Origin: Bacillus manliponensis
GTDB lineage: Bacteria; Bacillota; Bacilli; Bacillales; Bacillaceae_G
Direction of reading: 5' to 3'
Assembly (NCBI RefSeq): GCF_000712595.1
Contig: NZ_JOTN01000003.1
Span: forward strand, 186,001-250,000
DNA length: 64,000 bases
The notes below the pieces were generated by a model. The model saw only the letters and a program-made list of their open reading frames with translations. It had not been told where the DNA came from and searched no databases. This document shows positions 25,318 through 36,300 of the stretch, one piece after another. Numbering within the stretch: position 1 is the first letter of the stretch; each line of letters starts with the position of its first letter. Position numbers and translations under genes: made by a program.

Positions 25318-27258
25318 ATGTTTACGAAGCAAAGGTTGCCATTTGAAGTTGGAAAGCAAGATAATTTTTATGATAAATTAAATGAATGGATTGGAGATGT
25401 CTTTTATGACATTTTGCCAGAAAAGGGATTTGAAGAGCGTGACGAGCAAATCTTTATGGCATTCCAATTAGAAAGAGCATTTCAAGAAAAGAAAGTCATG
25501 TTTGCAGAAGCTGGCGTAGGAACAGGGAAAACAATTGTATATCTTTTATATGCAATTTGTTACGCTCGTTATACAGGGAAGCCGGCAATTATCGCGTGTG
25601 CTGATGAAACGTTAATTGAGCAGCTTGTAAAAGAAGAAGGCGATATTGCAAAGTTATCGAAAGCATTAGGTTTATCAGTAGATGTGAGATTAGCGAAATC
25701 GATGGATAACTATTTATGTTTACAAAAATTAGAAGATGTTATGAGCGGACGAGCTCCAGAAGTGATTGAAGATTTATATTATGAATTGCCACAGTTCGTT
25801 TTTGATCATGGAACGATGCAAAACTTTACTCATTACGGAGATCGTAAAGAATATCCAGCATTAAATGATGAAGAATGGTCAAAAGTATCTTGGGACTATT
25901 TCCAAGATTGTTTCACATGTGAATCACGCCATCGCTGCGGGCAAACATTATCACGTGAACATTACCGAAAAGCTGCAGACTTAATTGTTTGTTCACAAGA
26001 CTTCTATATGGATCATATTTGGACATATGATGCCCGTAAACGTGAAGGGCAAATTCCACTTCTTCCAGAGAGTAGCTGCGTTATTTTTGACGAAGGACAT
26101 TTAGTAGAATATGCAGCACAAAAAGCGTTAACATATCGTTTGAAACAAACGATGATGGAGCAATTATTAACACGTTTATTGCAAAATGATATTCGTGAAG
26201 AATTTGCTCATTTAGTGGAAGAAACAATTTTACAAACAGAACGCTTCTTTGATGCGTTAAAGGAAAGTGTAGAAGAAATTTCGGGATCTGATCGCCTGAA
26301 AGTGACGCTATCAGAAAAAATTACGAAAGAAGCTAAGGCGCTTTATGCAAAAATTGGGGAAGTTGGAGATGCTCTTGTGTTCGAGAGCGAAATGCATACA
26401 GTAAACACATACGATTTAAACATTGTCGATGAGCATTTAGACGTATTAGAACATTCACTTCGCTTATTTATGCATGAGAAAAATGTTATTACGTGGGGAG
26501 AAGAAAATGATGATTCCTTCACGTTAGTAATTATGCCGCGTGCAGTAGAGGAAGTGTTACAAGAGAAAGTATTCTCGAAAAAAATTCCTTACATTTTCTC
26601 TTCAGCAACATTATCAGAAAATGAATCGTTCTCATTTATTGCAAATAGTTTAGGGGTAAAAGATTATTTATCATTCTCAGTTGCATCTCCATTTGAATAT
26701 GAAGAGCAAATGAAGGTATATTTACCAACGTATGCAGAAGAACATGCATGGGAAAGAAAATGTCAGTACGCATTAGAGGAAATTCAAAAGACAAATGGTC
26801 GCACGTTAATTTTATTCCGCACGAAGGAAGAGTTATCTGCGTTTAAAGAATATGTAAGTAAAGAACAAATGTCAGTACCATTTTTATATGAAGGCGATCA
26901 AGAAATTAGTCAGCTCGTTTCTCGTTTCCAAAATGAAGAAGAAACAGTACTATGTGCCGTACACTTATGGGAAGGATTAGATATCCCAGGTTCATCTCTA
27001 TCTCATGTAATCATTTGGTCACTTCCATTCCCTCCAAACGATCCTGTGTTTGAAGCGAAGCGCAAGCATGTGAACGATCCATTTTGGGATGTTGATGTAC
27101 CATATATGATTTTACGTCTTCGTCAAGGAATTGGTCGTTTAATTCGTACAAGTGAAGATAGTGGTTATATTTCATTATTCTTATCGGAAAATGAAGATGA
27201 AAAAGTAATCGAACCTGTAAAGCGCGTACTTCCTGTTGAAGGGAAAGTGTTACAATAA
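25318..27258 (+). CDS. XPD/DinG-like ATP-dependent helicase
   Basis: A 646-aa superfamily 2 helicase without the exonuclease domain of DinG. Walker A is EAGVGTGKTIVYLL (near 66-79). Cysteines at YLCLQ (near 137) and in DCFTCESRHRCGQ (near 200-212) form a likely 4Fe-4S domain. The Walker B reads V-I-F-D-E-G-H rather than DEAH. C-terminal motifs HLWEGLDIPG and LRQGIGRLIRTSED complete the core. Second member of this family in the window. Confidence 0.9.
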   Translation: MFTKQRLPFEVGKQDNFYDKLNEWIGDVFYDILPEKGFEERDEQIFMAFQLERAFQEKKVMFAEAGVGTGKTIVYLLYAICYARYTGKPAIIACADETLIEQLVKEEGDIAKLSKALGLSVDVRLAKSMDNYLCLQKLEDVMSGRAPEVIEDLYYELPQFVFDHGTMQNFTHYGDRKEYPALNDEEWSKVSWDYFQDCFTCESRHRCGQTLSREHYRKAADLIVCSQDFYMDHIWTYDARKREGQIPLLPESSCVIFDEGHLVEYAAQKALTYRLKQTMMEQLLTRLLQNDIREEFAHLVEETILQTERFFDALKESVEEISGSDRLKVTLSEKITKEAKALYAKIGEVGDALVFESEMHTVNTYDLNIVDEHLDVLEHSLRLFMHEKNVITWGEENDDSFTLVIMPRAVEEVLQEKVFSKKIPYIFSSATLSENESFSFIANSLGVKDYLSFSVASPFEYEEQMKVYLPTYAEEHAWERKCQYALEEIQKTNGRTLILFRTKEELSAFKEYVSKEQMSVPFLYEGDQEISQLVSRFQNEEETVLCAVHLWEGLDIPGSSLSHVIIWSLPFPPNDPVFEAKRKHVNDPFWDVDVPYMILRLRQGIGRLIRTSEDSGYISLFLSENEDEKVIEPVKRVLPVEGKVLQ

Positions 27259-27290
27259 GCTTGGCGTATGCCAAGCTTATTTCTATTTTA
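27257..27290 (+). terminator. Helicase terminator
   Basis: AAGCTTGG / CCAAGCTT with a T-rich tail. Confidence 0.75.
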
Positions 27291-27351
27291 GAAGGAATTA
27301 TAATGTTTCTGTCGAATAGGAAATGAGGGTAAAAAAGGAGGGCTTTTACAT

Positions 27352-28869
27352 ATGACAGCAGTTGTACATGAAATGGAAACACAGTTTTTAGCTTACGTAA
27401 AGAAGATGATGAATTATGAGGAAGCGCTAAATCTTATCTTTTGGGATTTACATACAGGCGCACCGAAGCAAGGTGTGGATCAGCGTTCTGAAGTAATTGG
27501 TATGCTTTCGACAGAAGTATTTGAAATGTCTACATCAAAGGAGATGCTATCGTATATTACGGGATTAGAATCTTTAATTGCGGAAGGCAAAGTGTCTGAA
27601 ACGACGAGAAAAATTGTTGAAGAATGCCGCAAAGAGTACGATCGTAATGAGAAGATTCCAAAGAATGAATACGAAGAGTTTGTAAAGTTACAAGCAAAAG
27701 CGGAGAGTGTATGGGAAGAAGCGCGTGATCAGTCTGATTTTGAAATGTTCCGCCCATACTTAGAGAAAATTGTTGAATTTAAAAAGAAATTTATTACATA
27801 TTGGGGCTATGAAACATATAAGTATAATACATTATTAGACATGTACGAGCCAGGTGTGACGGTAGAAGTGTTAGACCGTGTATTTGGACAATTGCGGGAG
27901 CGTATTGTACCGCTTGTACAAGACATTGCAAAGTCTGATAAGCAGTTAAAAACAGACGTGTTATTTAAACATTTTTCAAAAGAGAAACAAAAAGAATTCA
28001 GCTTGCAGTTATTGGAGCAGTTACAATATAACTTCGGTGCAGGGCGCTTAGATGAAACGGTGCATCCATTTGCTATTACATTAAACCGCGGTGATGTTCG
28101 TATTACAACGCGTTATGATGAAAAGGATTTTCGTATGGCGGTGTTTGGTACAATTCATGAGTGTGGCCACGCTGTGTATGAACAAAATATTTCAAAAGAA
28201 TTAGAAGGTACACCGCTTTGTGACGGAACATCAATGGGGATCCATGAGTCACAATCGTTATTCTTTGAAAACTTCATTGGTCGCAATAAGTCATTTTGGA
28301 AGAAAAACTATGATTTACTGGGGCAATATGCGGGCGATCAGTTTGCAGGTTTGTCTGTAGATGATTTTTACGATGCAATTAATGAATCAAAACCATCTTA
28401 CATTCGTATTGAAGCAGATGAATTAACATATCCGCTTCATATTATGGTTCGTTATGAGTTAGAAAAAGAGTTATTTGATGGTACATTGGAAGTGAAAGAT
28501 TTACCAACTGCTTGGAATGATAAAATGGAGAGTTACCTAGGAATTCGCCCAGAAAATGATGCGCAAGGTGTACTGCAAGACGTGCACTGGTCTGATGGAT
28601 CATTTGGTTACTTCCCATCTTATGCACTTGGCTACATGTACGCAGCGCAGTTTAAGCATAAGATGCTAGAAGAAATTCCAAACTTTGATATGTTGTTAGA
28701 AGAAGGAAATGTCGCGCCAATCCGTGAATGGTTAACAAACAATATTCATCAATATGGTAAAACGAAAAAACCGTTAGAAATTTTACAAGATGTAACAGGT
28801 GAAGGGCTAAATGCAAATTATTTAGCTGATTACTTAGAAGCGAAGTATAAAGAGATTTATAAATTATAA
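27352..28869 (+). CDS. ypwA: Carboxypeptidase Taq (M32 metallopeptidase)
   Basis: A 505-aa cytoplasmic zinc carboxypeptidase. The zinc motif HECGH lies near residues 269-273 (GTIHECGHAVYEQN) and the third ligand region GIHESQSLFFEN near 298. Length matches YpwA of B. subtilis. AAAGGAGGG lies ten bases before the ATG. Confidence 0.95.
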   Translation: MTAVVHEMETQFLAYVKKMMNYEEALNLIFWDLHTGAPKQGVDQRSEVIGMLSTEVFEMSTSKEMLSYITGLESLIAEGKVSETTRKIVEECRKEYDRNEKIPKNEYEEFVKLQAKAESVWEEARDQSDFEMFRPYLEKIVEFKKKFITYWGYETYKYNTLLDMYEPGVTVEVLDRVFGQLRERIVPLVQDIAKSDKQLKTDVLFKHFSKEKQKEFSLQLLEQLQYNFGAGRLDETVHPFAITLNRGDVRITTRYDEKDFRMAVFGTIHECGHAVYEQNISKELEGTPLCDGTSMGIHESQSLFFENFIGRNKSFWKKNYDLLGQYAGDQFAGLSVDDFYDAINESKPSYIRIEADELTYPLHIMVRYELEKELFDGTLEVKDLPTAWNDKMESYLGIRPENDAQGVLQDVHWSDGSFGYFPSYALGYMYAAQFKHKMLEEIPNFDMLLEEGNVAPIREWLTNNIHQYGKTKKPLEILQDVTGEGLNANYLADYLEAKYKEIYKL

Positions 28870-28876
28870 AAGGCGT

Positions 28877-28908
28877 AAAAAGGGCGGAACTTTATTCGCC
28901 CTTTTTAT
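28877..28908 (+). terminator. ypwA terminator
   Basis: AAAAAGGGCG / CGCCCTTTTT stem. Confidence 0.88.
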
Positions 28909-28929
28909 ATTCGATAAAGGAGTGGTAGC

Positions 28930-29394
28930 ATGCCATACACGTTTCAAAAGATGACAGAAAAGCAAGCGGAGCATATCGCATACCATTGGCACTACGACGG
29001 GAAATATGCGTTTTACAATATGGAAGCAGATGAAGAAGATTTAGCTGAGTTTTTGAATAGTGAAATGCGTGGAGATCAATACTTTACGGTTATGGATAAG
29101 GGAGAGCTTGTTGGATTTTTTTCTTTTTATCAAGCAAAAGATAATATTATTGACATGGGACTTGGTATGGCACCGAGTTTAACAGGGAGTGGAAAAGGAC
29201 TCTCTTTTGTGAAAGCTGGGATGATGTTTAGTATGAGAAAATATAATCCGAAATTTTTAACGTTGTCTGTAGCGGCGTTTAATGAACGAGCGATAAAAGT
29301 ATATGAGAAAGCGGGCTTTGAAATAGTTGGGACGTTTGTGCAACAAACGAATGGAAGTCGGTTTGAATTTATAAAGATGATGTATACATGCTAA
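28930..29394 (+). CDS. GNAT family N-acetyltransferase
   Basis: A 154-aa acetyltransferase with the RimI-like pattern: DMGLGMAPSLTGSGKGLSF (acetyl-CoA loop, near 76-94) and the C-terminal VAAFNERAIKVYEKAGFEIVG block. Substrate unknown. AAAGGAGTGG precedes the ATG. Confidence 0.9.
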   Translation: MPYTFQKMTEKQAEHIAYHWHYDGKYAFYNMEADEEDLAEFLNSEMRGDQYFTVMDKGELVGFFSFYQAKDNIIDMGLGMAPSLTGSGKGLSFVKAGMMFSMRKYNPKFLTLSVAAFNERAIKVYEKAGFEIVGTFVQQTNGSRFEFIKMMYTC

Positions 29395-29539
29395 GAAAGA
29401 ACAGTTAGTAGACTGTTGTATGTATTTTCAGAAAACGAACAAAATGTAAAGAAATTCTTATTTTGTACGTCTTTTTCTTAAAAAAAGCTTTTCAAAGTAA
29501 GAAGACTACGTTATAATCCTTCTATAAATAACTGAATAA

Positions 29540-30331
<792 letters not shown>

Positions 30332-30333
30332 GG

Positions 30334-31656
30334 ATGAAAAACACCCCGTTAAAAGTTGCCTCACTTGGTATGCAGCATATGTTAGCGATGTATGCTGGTG
30401 CGATTATCGTTCCGCTTATTGTTGGAACCGGTTTAGGCTTAAATCAACAAGAGCTAACATACTTAATTTCGATTGACTTATTAATGTGCGGCGTTGCTAC
30501 AATTTTGCAAGCAGTATCCAATCGTTTCTTCGGAATTGGTCTTCCAGTTGTGCTTGGTTGTACGTTTACAGCGGTTGGACCGATGATTGCAATCGGTAAA
30601 CAGTATGGTGTGTCTTCTATATATGGAGCGATTATTGCGGCCGGATTGTTTGTACTACTGTTTGCAAACCTTTTTGGAAAGCTCGTTAAGTTATTCCCTC
30701 CTGTTGTAACGGGTTCTGTTGTAACGGTAATTGGAATTACATTAGTACCAGCTGCGATGAATGATATGGCTGGTGGTGTAGGAAGTAAAGACTTTGGAAG
30801 CTTAGAAAATTTAATGTTAGCATTTGGTGTTTTACTATTTATCATTATGATATACCGCTTTTTTGATGGATTTATTCGTTCTATTTCTATTTTATTAGGC
30901 TTACTATTTGGAACAATTATTGCGGCAATGATGGGGAAAGTCAGTTTACAAGCAGTAGCAGATGCAAACTGGTTTCATGGGGTGCAGCCGTTTCATTTTG
31001 GGACGCCAACTTTTGAAATTGCCCCAATCATTACGATGATTCTCGTTGCGTGCGTTGGTATTGTAGAAGCAACAGGTGTATATTTTGCACTCTCTGATAT
31101 TTGTGAGAAAAAGATTGGTGAAAAAGAACTCACGAAAGGTTACCGTGCTGAAGGATTAGCAATGGTGCTCGGCGGTGTATTTAATGCATTTCCGTATACG
31201 ACATATTCGCAAAATGTAGGGCTTGTACAATTAACAGGTGTACGAAGCAGGGTTGTCATTTATACATGTGGTGGAATGTTAATTGTATTAGGATTCATTC
31301 CAAAAATTGCAGCTTTGACGACAATTATTCCAAAACCAGTGCTTGGCGGTGCGATGTTAGCAATGTTTGGTATGGTTATGGCGTATGGTATTAAAATGCT
31401 GAGTGCTGTAAACTTTGCAAAACAAGAAAATTTATTAATCGTTGCTTGTTCTGTTGGAATTGGTCTTGGTGTGACAGTTGTACCAACATTATTCTCGCAG
31501 CTTCCAGAAAGCATTCGCATTTTAACGGATAATGGAATTGTGTTAGGAAGTGCATCGGCTGTTCTGCTGAACATTATTTTTAATATGGTACCGAGCAGAC
31601 AAAAGAAGCAAAGTGAAGAAACGGTTCCATTGCAGCGAGCAGTGTCTGAAGCGTAA
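30334..31656 (+). CDS. pbuX: Xanthine permease
   Basis: A 440-aa NCS2 family membrane transporter with about 12-14 hydrophobic segments. Family signatures include QHMLAMYAGAIIVPL at the start, the substrate loop ATGVYFALSD (near 247) and NAFPYTTYSQNVGLVQLTGV (near 288). Two bases after xpt, so it is under the same riboswitch. Confidence 0.96.
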   Translation: MKNTPLKVASLGMQHMLAMYAGAIIVPLIVGTGLGLNQQELTYLISIDLLMCGVATILQAVSNRFFGIGLPVVLGCTFTAVGPMIAIGKQYGVSSIYGAIIAAGLFVLLFANLFGKLVKLFPPVVTGSVVTVIGITLVPAAMNDMAGGVGSKDFGSLENLMLAFGVLLFIIMIYRFFDGFIRSISILLGLLFGTIIAAMMGKVSLQAVADANWFHGVQPFHFGTPTFEIAPIITMILVACVGIVEATGVYFALSDICEKKIGEKELTKGYRAEGLAMVLGGVFNAFPYTTYSQNVGLVQLTGVRSRVVIYTCGGMLIVLGFIPKIAALTTIIPKPVLGGAMLAMFGMVMAYGIKMLSAVNFAKQENLLIVACSVGIGLGVTVVPTLFSQLPESIRILTDNGIVLGSASAVLLNIIFNMVPSRQKKQSEETVPLQRAVSEA

Positions 31657-31692
31657 AAAAGCAACATCTCATTACGAGATGTTGCTTTTCTT
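31655..31692. terminator. Bidirectional terminator pbuX/DUF418 gene
   Basis: AAAAGCAACATCTC / GAGATGTTGCTTTT between convergent genes; T-tracts on both sides. Confidence 0.9.
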
Positions 31693-32838
31693 TTTCAATG
31701 GCATTTTCTTTCCGTATGTGCCAAGGCGCCAAACGTATTCAAGAGGACCGTATTGATAGTGTGCTAACCACCAGCGGCTAATGAATATTTGTAAAATAAA
31801 CAGAGCGATACAAAACAGTGTTCCGCCCCATAACGGGAATACAATGTCCATTTTTACGAGTAAACCGAACACAAGTAATGTAATAACTGTTTGCGAGATA
31901 TAGTTCGTTAATGCCATACGTCCAACATATTGGAATGGTTTAAATACTTTTTGCCATTTTTCATGTTGAAGTAAACGTAGCAATGTGACGATGTAGAAAA
32001 TAAATAATGTTTTTCCACTTAACATTGTGAGACCACTCATTTTCATTGGTGCATAAGAATCAACTTTACTGAAATAGAAAATCATAATTCCTAAAATCGG
32101 TAAAGAAGCGATGAAAGTGATAATTTGCCACTTCTTTAGCTGTGCATCAAGTTCCTTCGCGCGGCGGAATATATCTTTTTTTCCAGCATATAAACCAAGC
32201 AAAAATAGTGCTAATATTTCAGGGAACATGATTAGAAAACTAGGAAGTGCCTCGGAATAAAATTCAGTAAAACGATCTTGTACTTGTAATATCCAATCTT
32301 GTAATGGAATTACAGGCGCTGCCAATTCACCTAGCTCTTCAGGTGGGATAAAGAATAAAATTAAGCTTGTTAGGAACATGAAAATTTGGGACAAAACTAA
32401 TAAAATAATGGCCCAAACAAGTATTGTTCCGGGCTGGCGTTTATAAAAGAGTAATAAGAAAAATCCACATAGTGCATACGTATGTAAAATATCGCCATTC
32501 CATAGTAATACATAATGTAAAAAACCAAATAACAATAAGACAAGTAAGCGTCTTACAAATAATAGCTTTGGACGATCTGTTTTTTCTTCTGCTCGCGTCA
32601 TGAAAATGTAAAATCCAAGTCCAAATAAGAAAGAAAAAATAGTATAAAATTTCGTCTGTACAAATAAATCGTAAAATAGACGGATATAGCTGTCTACTCC
32701 TTCGTAAACACCGGTTAACTCACGCGACTCAATCCCAGCTATTACTGGCCAGTTTACTAGGAAAATACCAAGGATTGCAAAGCCGCGAATAATATCGACG
32801 GAATGAATCCTTTCGTTGTTTTGAATACTTTGTATCAT
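31672..32838 (-). CDS. DUF418 membrane protein (YeiB/YxaH-like)
   Basis: A 388-aa polytopic membrane protein with about ten segments. The N-terminus has the family motif IHSVDIIRGFAILGIFLVN and the C-terminal DUF418 region includes the conserved FQYVGRMALTNYISQT. Physiological role unknown. AAAGGAGGC precedes the ATG. Confidence 0.9.
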   Translation of the reverse strand: MIQSIQNNERIHSVDIIRGFAILGIFLVNWPVIAGIESRELTGVYEGVDSYIRLFYDLFVQTKFYTIFSFLFGLGFYIFMTRAEEKTDRPKLLFVRRLLVLLLFGFLHYVLLWNGDILHTYALCGFFLLLFYKRQPGTILVWAIILLVLSQIFMFLTSLILFFIPPEELGELAAPVIPLQDWILQVQDRFTEFYSEALPSFLIMFPEILALFLLGLYAGKKDIFRRAKELDAQLKKWQIITFIASLPILGIMIFYFSKVDSYAPMKMSGLTMLSGKTLFIFYIVTLLRLLQHEKWQKVFKPFQYVGRMALTNYISQTVITLLVFGLLVKMDIVFPLWGGTLFCIALFILQIFISRWWLAHYQYGPLEYVWRLGTYGKKMPLKKKSNIS

Positions 32839-32920
32839 GAAAAGCCTCCTTTTGTTTTAAAGCACTTTTATTATAAATGATGAGAGATAGATATCAGAAG
32901 AGGATTTACCAATTTTTAAG

Positions 32921-33038
32921 TATAATTAAGGTTATGTTAAGGAGTTATAATAATGATGCACAGCAAGTTTACTACCTCCTTCAAAACAGGTATTGTCAAA
33001 CTTCTCATAAACGGAGGAGAAATCCTCCGTTTATTTTT
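32921..33038 (+). ncRNA. Candidate small RNA with anti-Shine-Dalgarno motif
   Basis: TATAAT at 32921-32926 is followed by about 110 bases ending in a 12-base perfect hairpin ATAAACGGAGGA / TCCTCCGTTTAT plus TTTTT. The body contains the pyrimidine-rich CTACCTCCTTC (about 32972-32982), a possible unpaired anti-Shine-Dalgarno element. No good -35 is seen, so this is a weak candidate. Confidence 0.3.
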
Positions 33039-33079
33039 CGTATGGATATACATTCTTAATAATAAAATATTTGTAAAAA

Positions 33080-33094
33080 TGATAATTATTATCA
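33080..33094 (+). promoter_or_regulatory. Perfect Fur box
   Basis: TGATAATTATTATCA matches the Bacillus 7-1-7 Fur consensus TGATAATnATTATCA at every position. It lies 21 bases before the start of a 28-codon ORF. Confidence 0.85.
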
Positions 33095-33115
33095 AAAAAG
33101 TGAGGAGTGAAGCAT

Positions 33116-33202
33116 ATGGTATATACATGTATTGCGATAACATTGGTTTCATATGTCCTCATTACAAAATATGTACGAAAACGAATTGGAGAAACAAAAT
33201 GA
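33116..33202 (+). CDS. Fur-regulated 28-aa membrane microprotein
   Basis: Encodes MVYTCIAITLVSYVLITKYV followed by a basic tail RKRIGETK: one membrane segment plus positive cytoplasmic end. GAGGAGTG lies seven bases before the ATG, a perfect Fur box is upstream and a 17-base-stem terminator downstream, so this is a complete iron-responsive unit. It could also be, or be embedded in, a regulatory RNA. No family recognised. Confidence 0.65.
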   Translation: MVYTCIAITLVSYVLITKYVRKRIGETK

Positions 33203-33215
33203 ATACAAATACATA

Positions 33216-33262
33216 AAATCCCTTTCATTTCAGAACAGAGTTGAAATGAAAGGGATTTTTTT
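33216..33262 (+). terminator. Terminator of the Fur-box unit
   Basis: AAATCCCTTTCATTTCA / TGAAATGAAAGGGATTT, 17-base perfect stem, then seven T. Confidence 0.92.
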
Positions 33263-33331
33263 AGTGAGAAGATACGGAAAATTTAGTATTATAAAAGAGG
33301 AATACAACTTGGGACAAAGGGGCACGAGGGG

Positions 33332-36300
33332 ATGACAAATACAGTGCAAACAAACAGTCTACAAAAACTCGTTTGTTTTTATGAACAATGGAAGAAACAG
33401 GGGGACATTGAAAATAGTGAAAAGCTGTTAGAAGTTGCGAAAAAATATAAAAAAGAGCAGCTAATGATGGCGTTTTGTGGGCATTTTTCTGCTGGTAAAT
33501 CAACAATGATGAATTATTTATATAAAGATCAATTGTTGCCAACAAGTCCAATTCCAACGAGCGCAAACGTTGTGAAAATAGAGAAAGGCGAGAGTCGGGT
33601 TATTGTTTCATTAAAATCGGGCGAAGAGTATGAATATGATGGAATGTATACTGCTGATGAATTAAAGCGTCTTTGTAAAGATGGAGATGAGGTCATTGGT
33701 ATACATATTTACAGGGAAGACGCAACCCTTCCGGATGGTGTCGTGCTTGTTGATACACCTGGTATTGATTCAACAGATGATGCTCATCAATTAGCAACGG
33801 AATCAACGCTTCACCTTGCGGATATTATTTTTTATATGATGGACTACAACCATGTCCAATCAGAAGTGAATTTGCAGTTCGTAAAAGAATTGAAACAACG
33901 TGATAAAACGGTGTATCTCGTTATCAATCAAATTGATAAGCATAAAGAAAATGAATTATCATTTAATGCTTATCAGCAAAGTGTCTCACAATCATTTGCG
34001 AACTGGAATATAGAAGTGGATGGGATTTTTTACACATCACTACGGATGCAAAATCATTCGCATAACGAATTAAATAAACTTGAAAGTCTTCTCTCTTCGA
34101 TTGTAAGAGAAAAAGAAGCATATGTGAAAATTGGTATGGGACGGGAAGTGGCGTATTTATTACAAGAACATATGTCTTCTGTACTTTCAGGATATGAGAA
34201 ACAATTAGAACCGTTTCAAAAAGAGCTATCATCTACATTATCGATTCAGGAAATTGTAAATAGATTAGAGAAGTTACAAGAAAAAAACAATGGGATGGCA
34301 CGAGAAATAGATGAAGCGAAAGAGCAGTTTTTTAATGGTTTACAAAAGATTTTAGATGATGCATATTTAATGCCGTTTGAAATGCGTGATTTAGCAAATC
34401 AATATTTAGAAACAAAATTAACAAAATTTAAAGTTGGTTTCTTATTCGCAAAAGGAAAAACAGAGCAAGAGAAAGACCGTCGTTTACGGGCTTTTTATGA
34501 TGCTTTACAAAAAACTGTAGAAACGCAGTTAGATTTTCATGTAAAGGAATATATTGCATCATTTTTGAAAGAGAAAGATTCGTTTACAGATGAACTTGGA
34601 AATAAGGTATATGATTTAAAAATTGAATTTGGTACGAATTTGCTTGAAGGAACGATTAAGCAAGGTGCTGGGTTTACGGGAGATTACTTACTTCAATATA
34701 CAAAAGATGTGGCGGATGAATTGAAAAAACAATATCGTCGTGAAGCGCAAATTATATTAGAAGAAGGCTTGCCAGCAATGCAGAAGCAGCTTGCTTTTAA
34801 AATGAAGACAGTTGTAGAAGAAGTAGCAGAATATGAAGCGCTAAAACAAGCGAAAGATATGAAAATACAATTCATGGAAGAATATGAACGATATGAAATA
34901 TATTTACAAGACATATGGGAAGAGAGAGTTGAAGCTTCAGCACCTATTGATGTTGAAACAGTGTTGCAAACAACAAAAAGTATGAAAAGCGCGAAGTTTC
35001 AGCTACAAATGGAATCTGAGGAAACAAAGGAAAGCGAGCCTATTATAAGAGAAGTAGCTTCCGAAACAAAACTAAACATCGCTCGAATTACAGAACATGT
35101 AAAAAATGTAGAGCAAACACTAGAGCAAGTTCCAGCTCTTCGACATGTATATAAAGAAATATTGGAAAAACGAAAACGAATTGAAACGAAGCAATTTACA
35201 GTTGCGTTATTTGGGGCATTTAGTGCAGGGAAATCATCTTTTGCAAACGCGTTATTAGGAGAAAAAGTACTGCCGGTCTCTCCAAACCCAACGACAGCAA
35301 CAATTAATCAAATTTTACCTGTTACAGCTGAAAATCCGCATGGAACGGTCGTTATACAATTTAAATCAAAAGAAGCACTATTTGAAGATTTAAAAGCAGT
35401 ATATAAGATGTTCCATCGTGATGTTACATCATTAGAAGAAGCGCTTGAGCAAATTGATGATGTACTTCAGTATCCAGCACCAAATGGGAAACAAAAGACA
35501 ACATTTAGTTTCCTTCGAGCAGTAGAGCGCGGCTATAAAGAAGCGGGCACTCGATTAGGAGAGAAGGTACGGGTCACATTAGACGAGTTCGCAGGTTATG
35601 TAGCAAATGAAGAGAAGTCATGCTTTGTTGAGTATATGGAATTATATTATGATTGTGAGCTTACAAGGCAAGGTGTTGCACTTGTTGATACACCAGGAGC
35701 AGATTCGATTAATGCCCGTCATACAGATGTTGCGTTTGAGTATATTAAAAATGCAGATGCAATTTTATTTGTTACCTACTACAATCACGTCTTTTCAAGA
35801 GCGGATAGAGAGTTTTTAATTCAACTTGGACGTGTAAAAGATACGTTTGCTCTTGATAAAATGTTCTTCTTAATTAATGCAGCTGATTTAGCGCAGTCGC
35901 AAGAGGAGTTACAAACGGTAAAAGGATATATTGCCGATCAATTACTTCAGTATGGTATTCGTAACCCACGTTTATTTGCAATCTCAAGTTTATGCGCTTT
36001 AGAAGAAAAGCAAGAGCGAGAAGTGCAGAAAGAAATGTACGGTATATTAGAGGATTCTGGTATTGCAAAGTTTGAACAATCGTTTACATCATTTATGATG
36101 AAAGATTTAATGCTTGTTTCGGTTCATTCTGTATATGGGGCTGTGCAAAGTGCAAAGCAGTTAATTGTAGATATGATTGACGGAGCAAAGCAAGGGAATG
36201 AAGAGAAGGAAAGAAAACGAAAACAATATGAAGGAACAAGAGAAGAACTTCTTCGTATGATTGCATCTTATAGCACTGTAACAGAGGAAAAAGCGCTGCA

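Noticed and set aside
32953-33216. 87-codon open frame starting after AAGGAGTTATAATA
   Set aside because: It runs through a strong terminator hairpin and the Fur box and gives low-complexity, unfamily-like protein; the shorter 33116 ORF and hairpin explain the region better.
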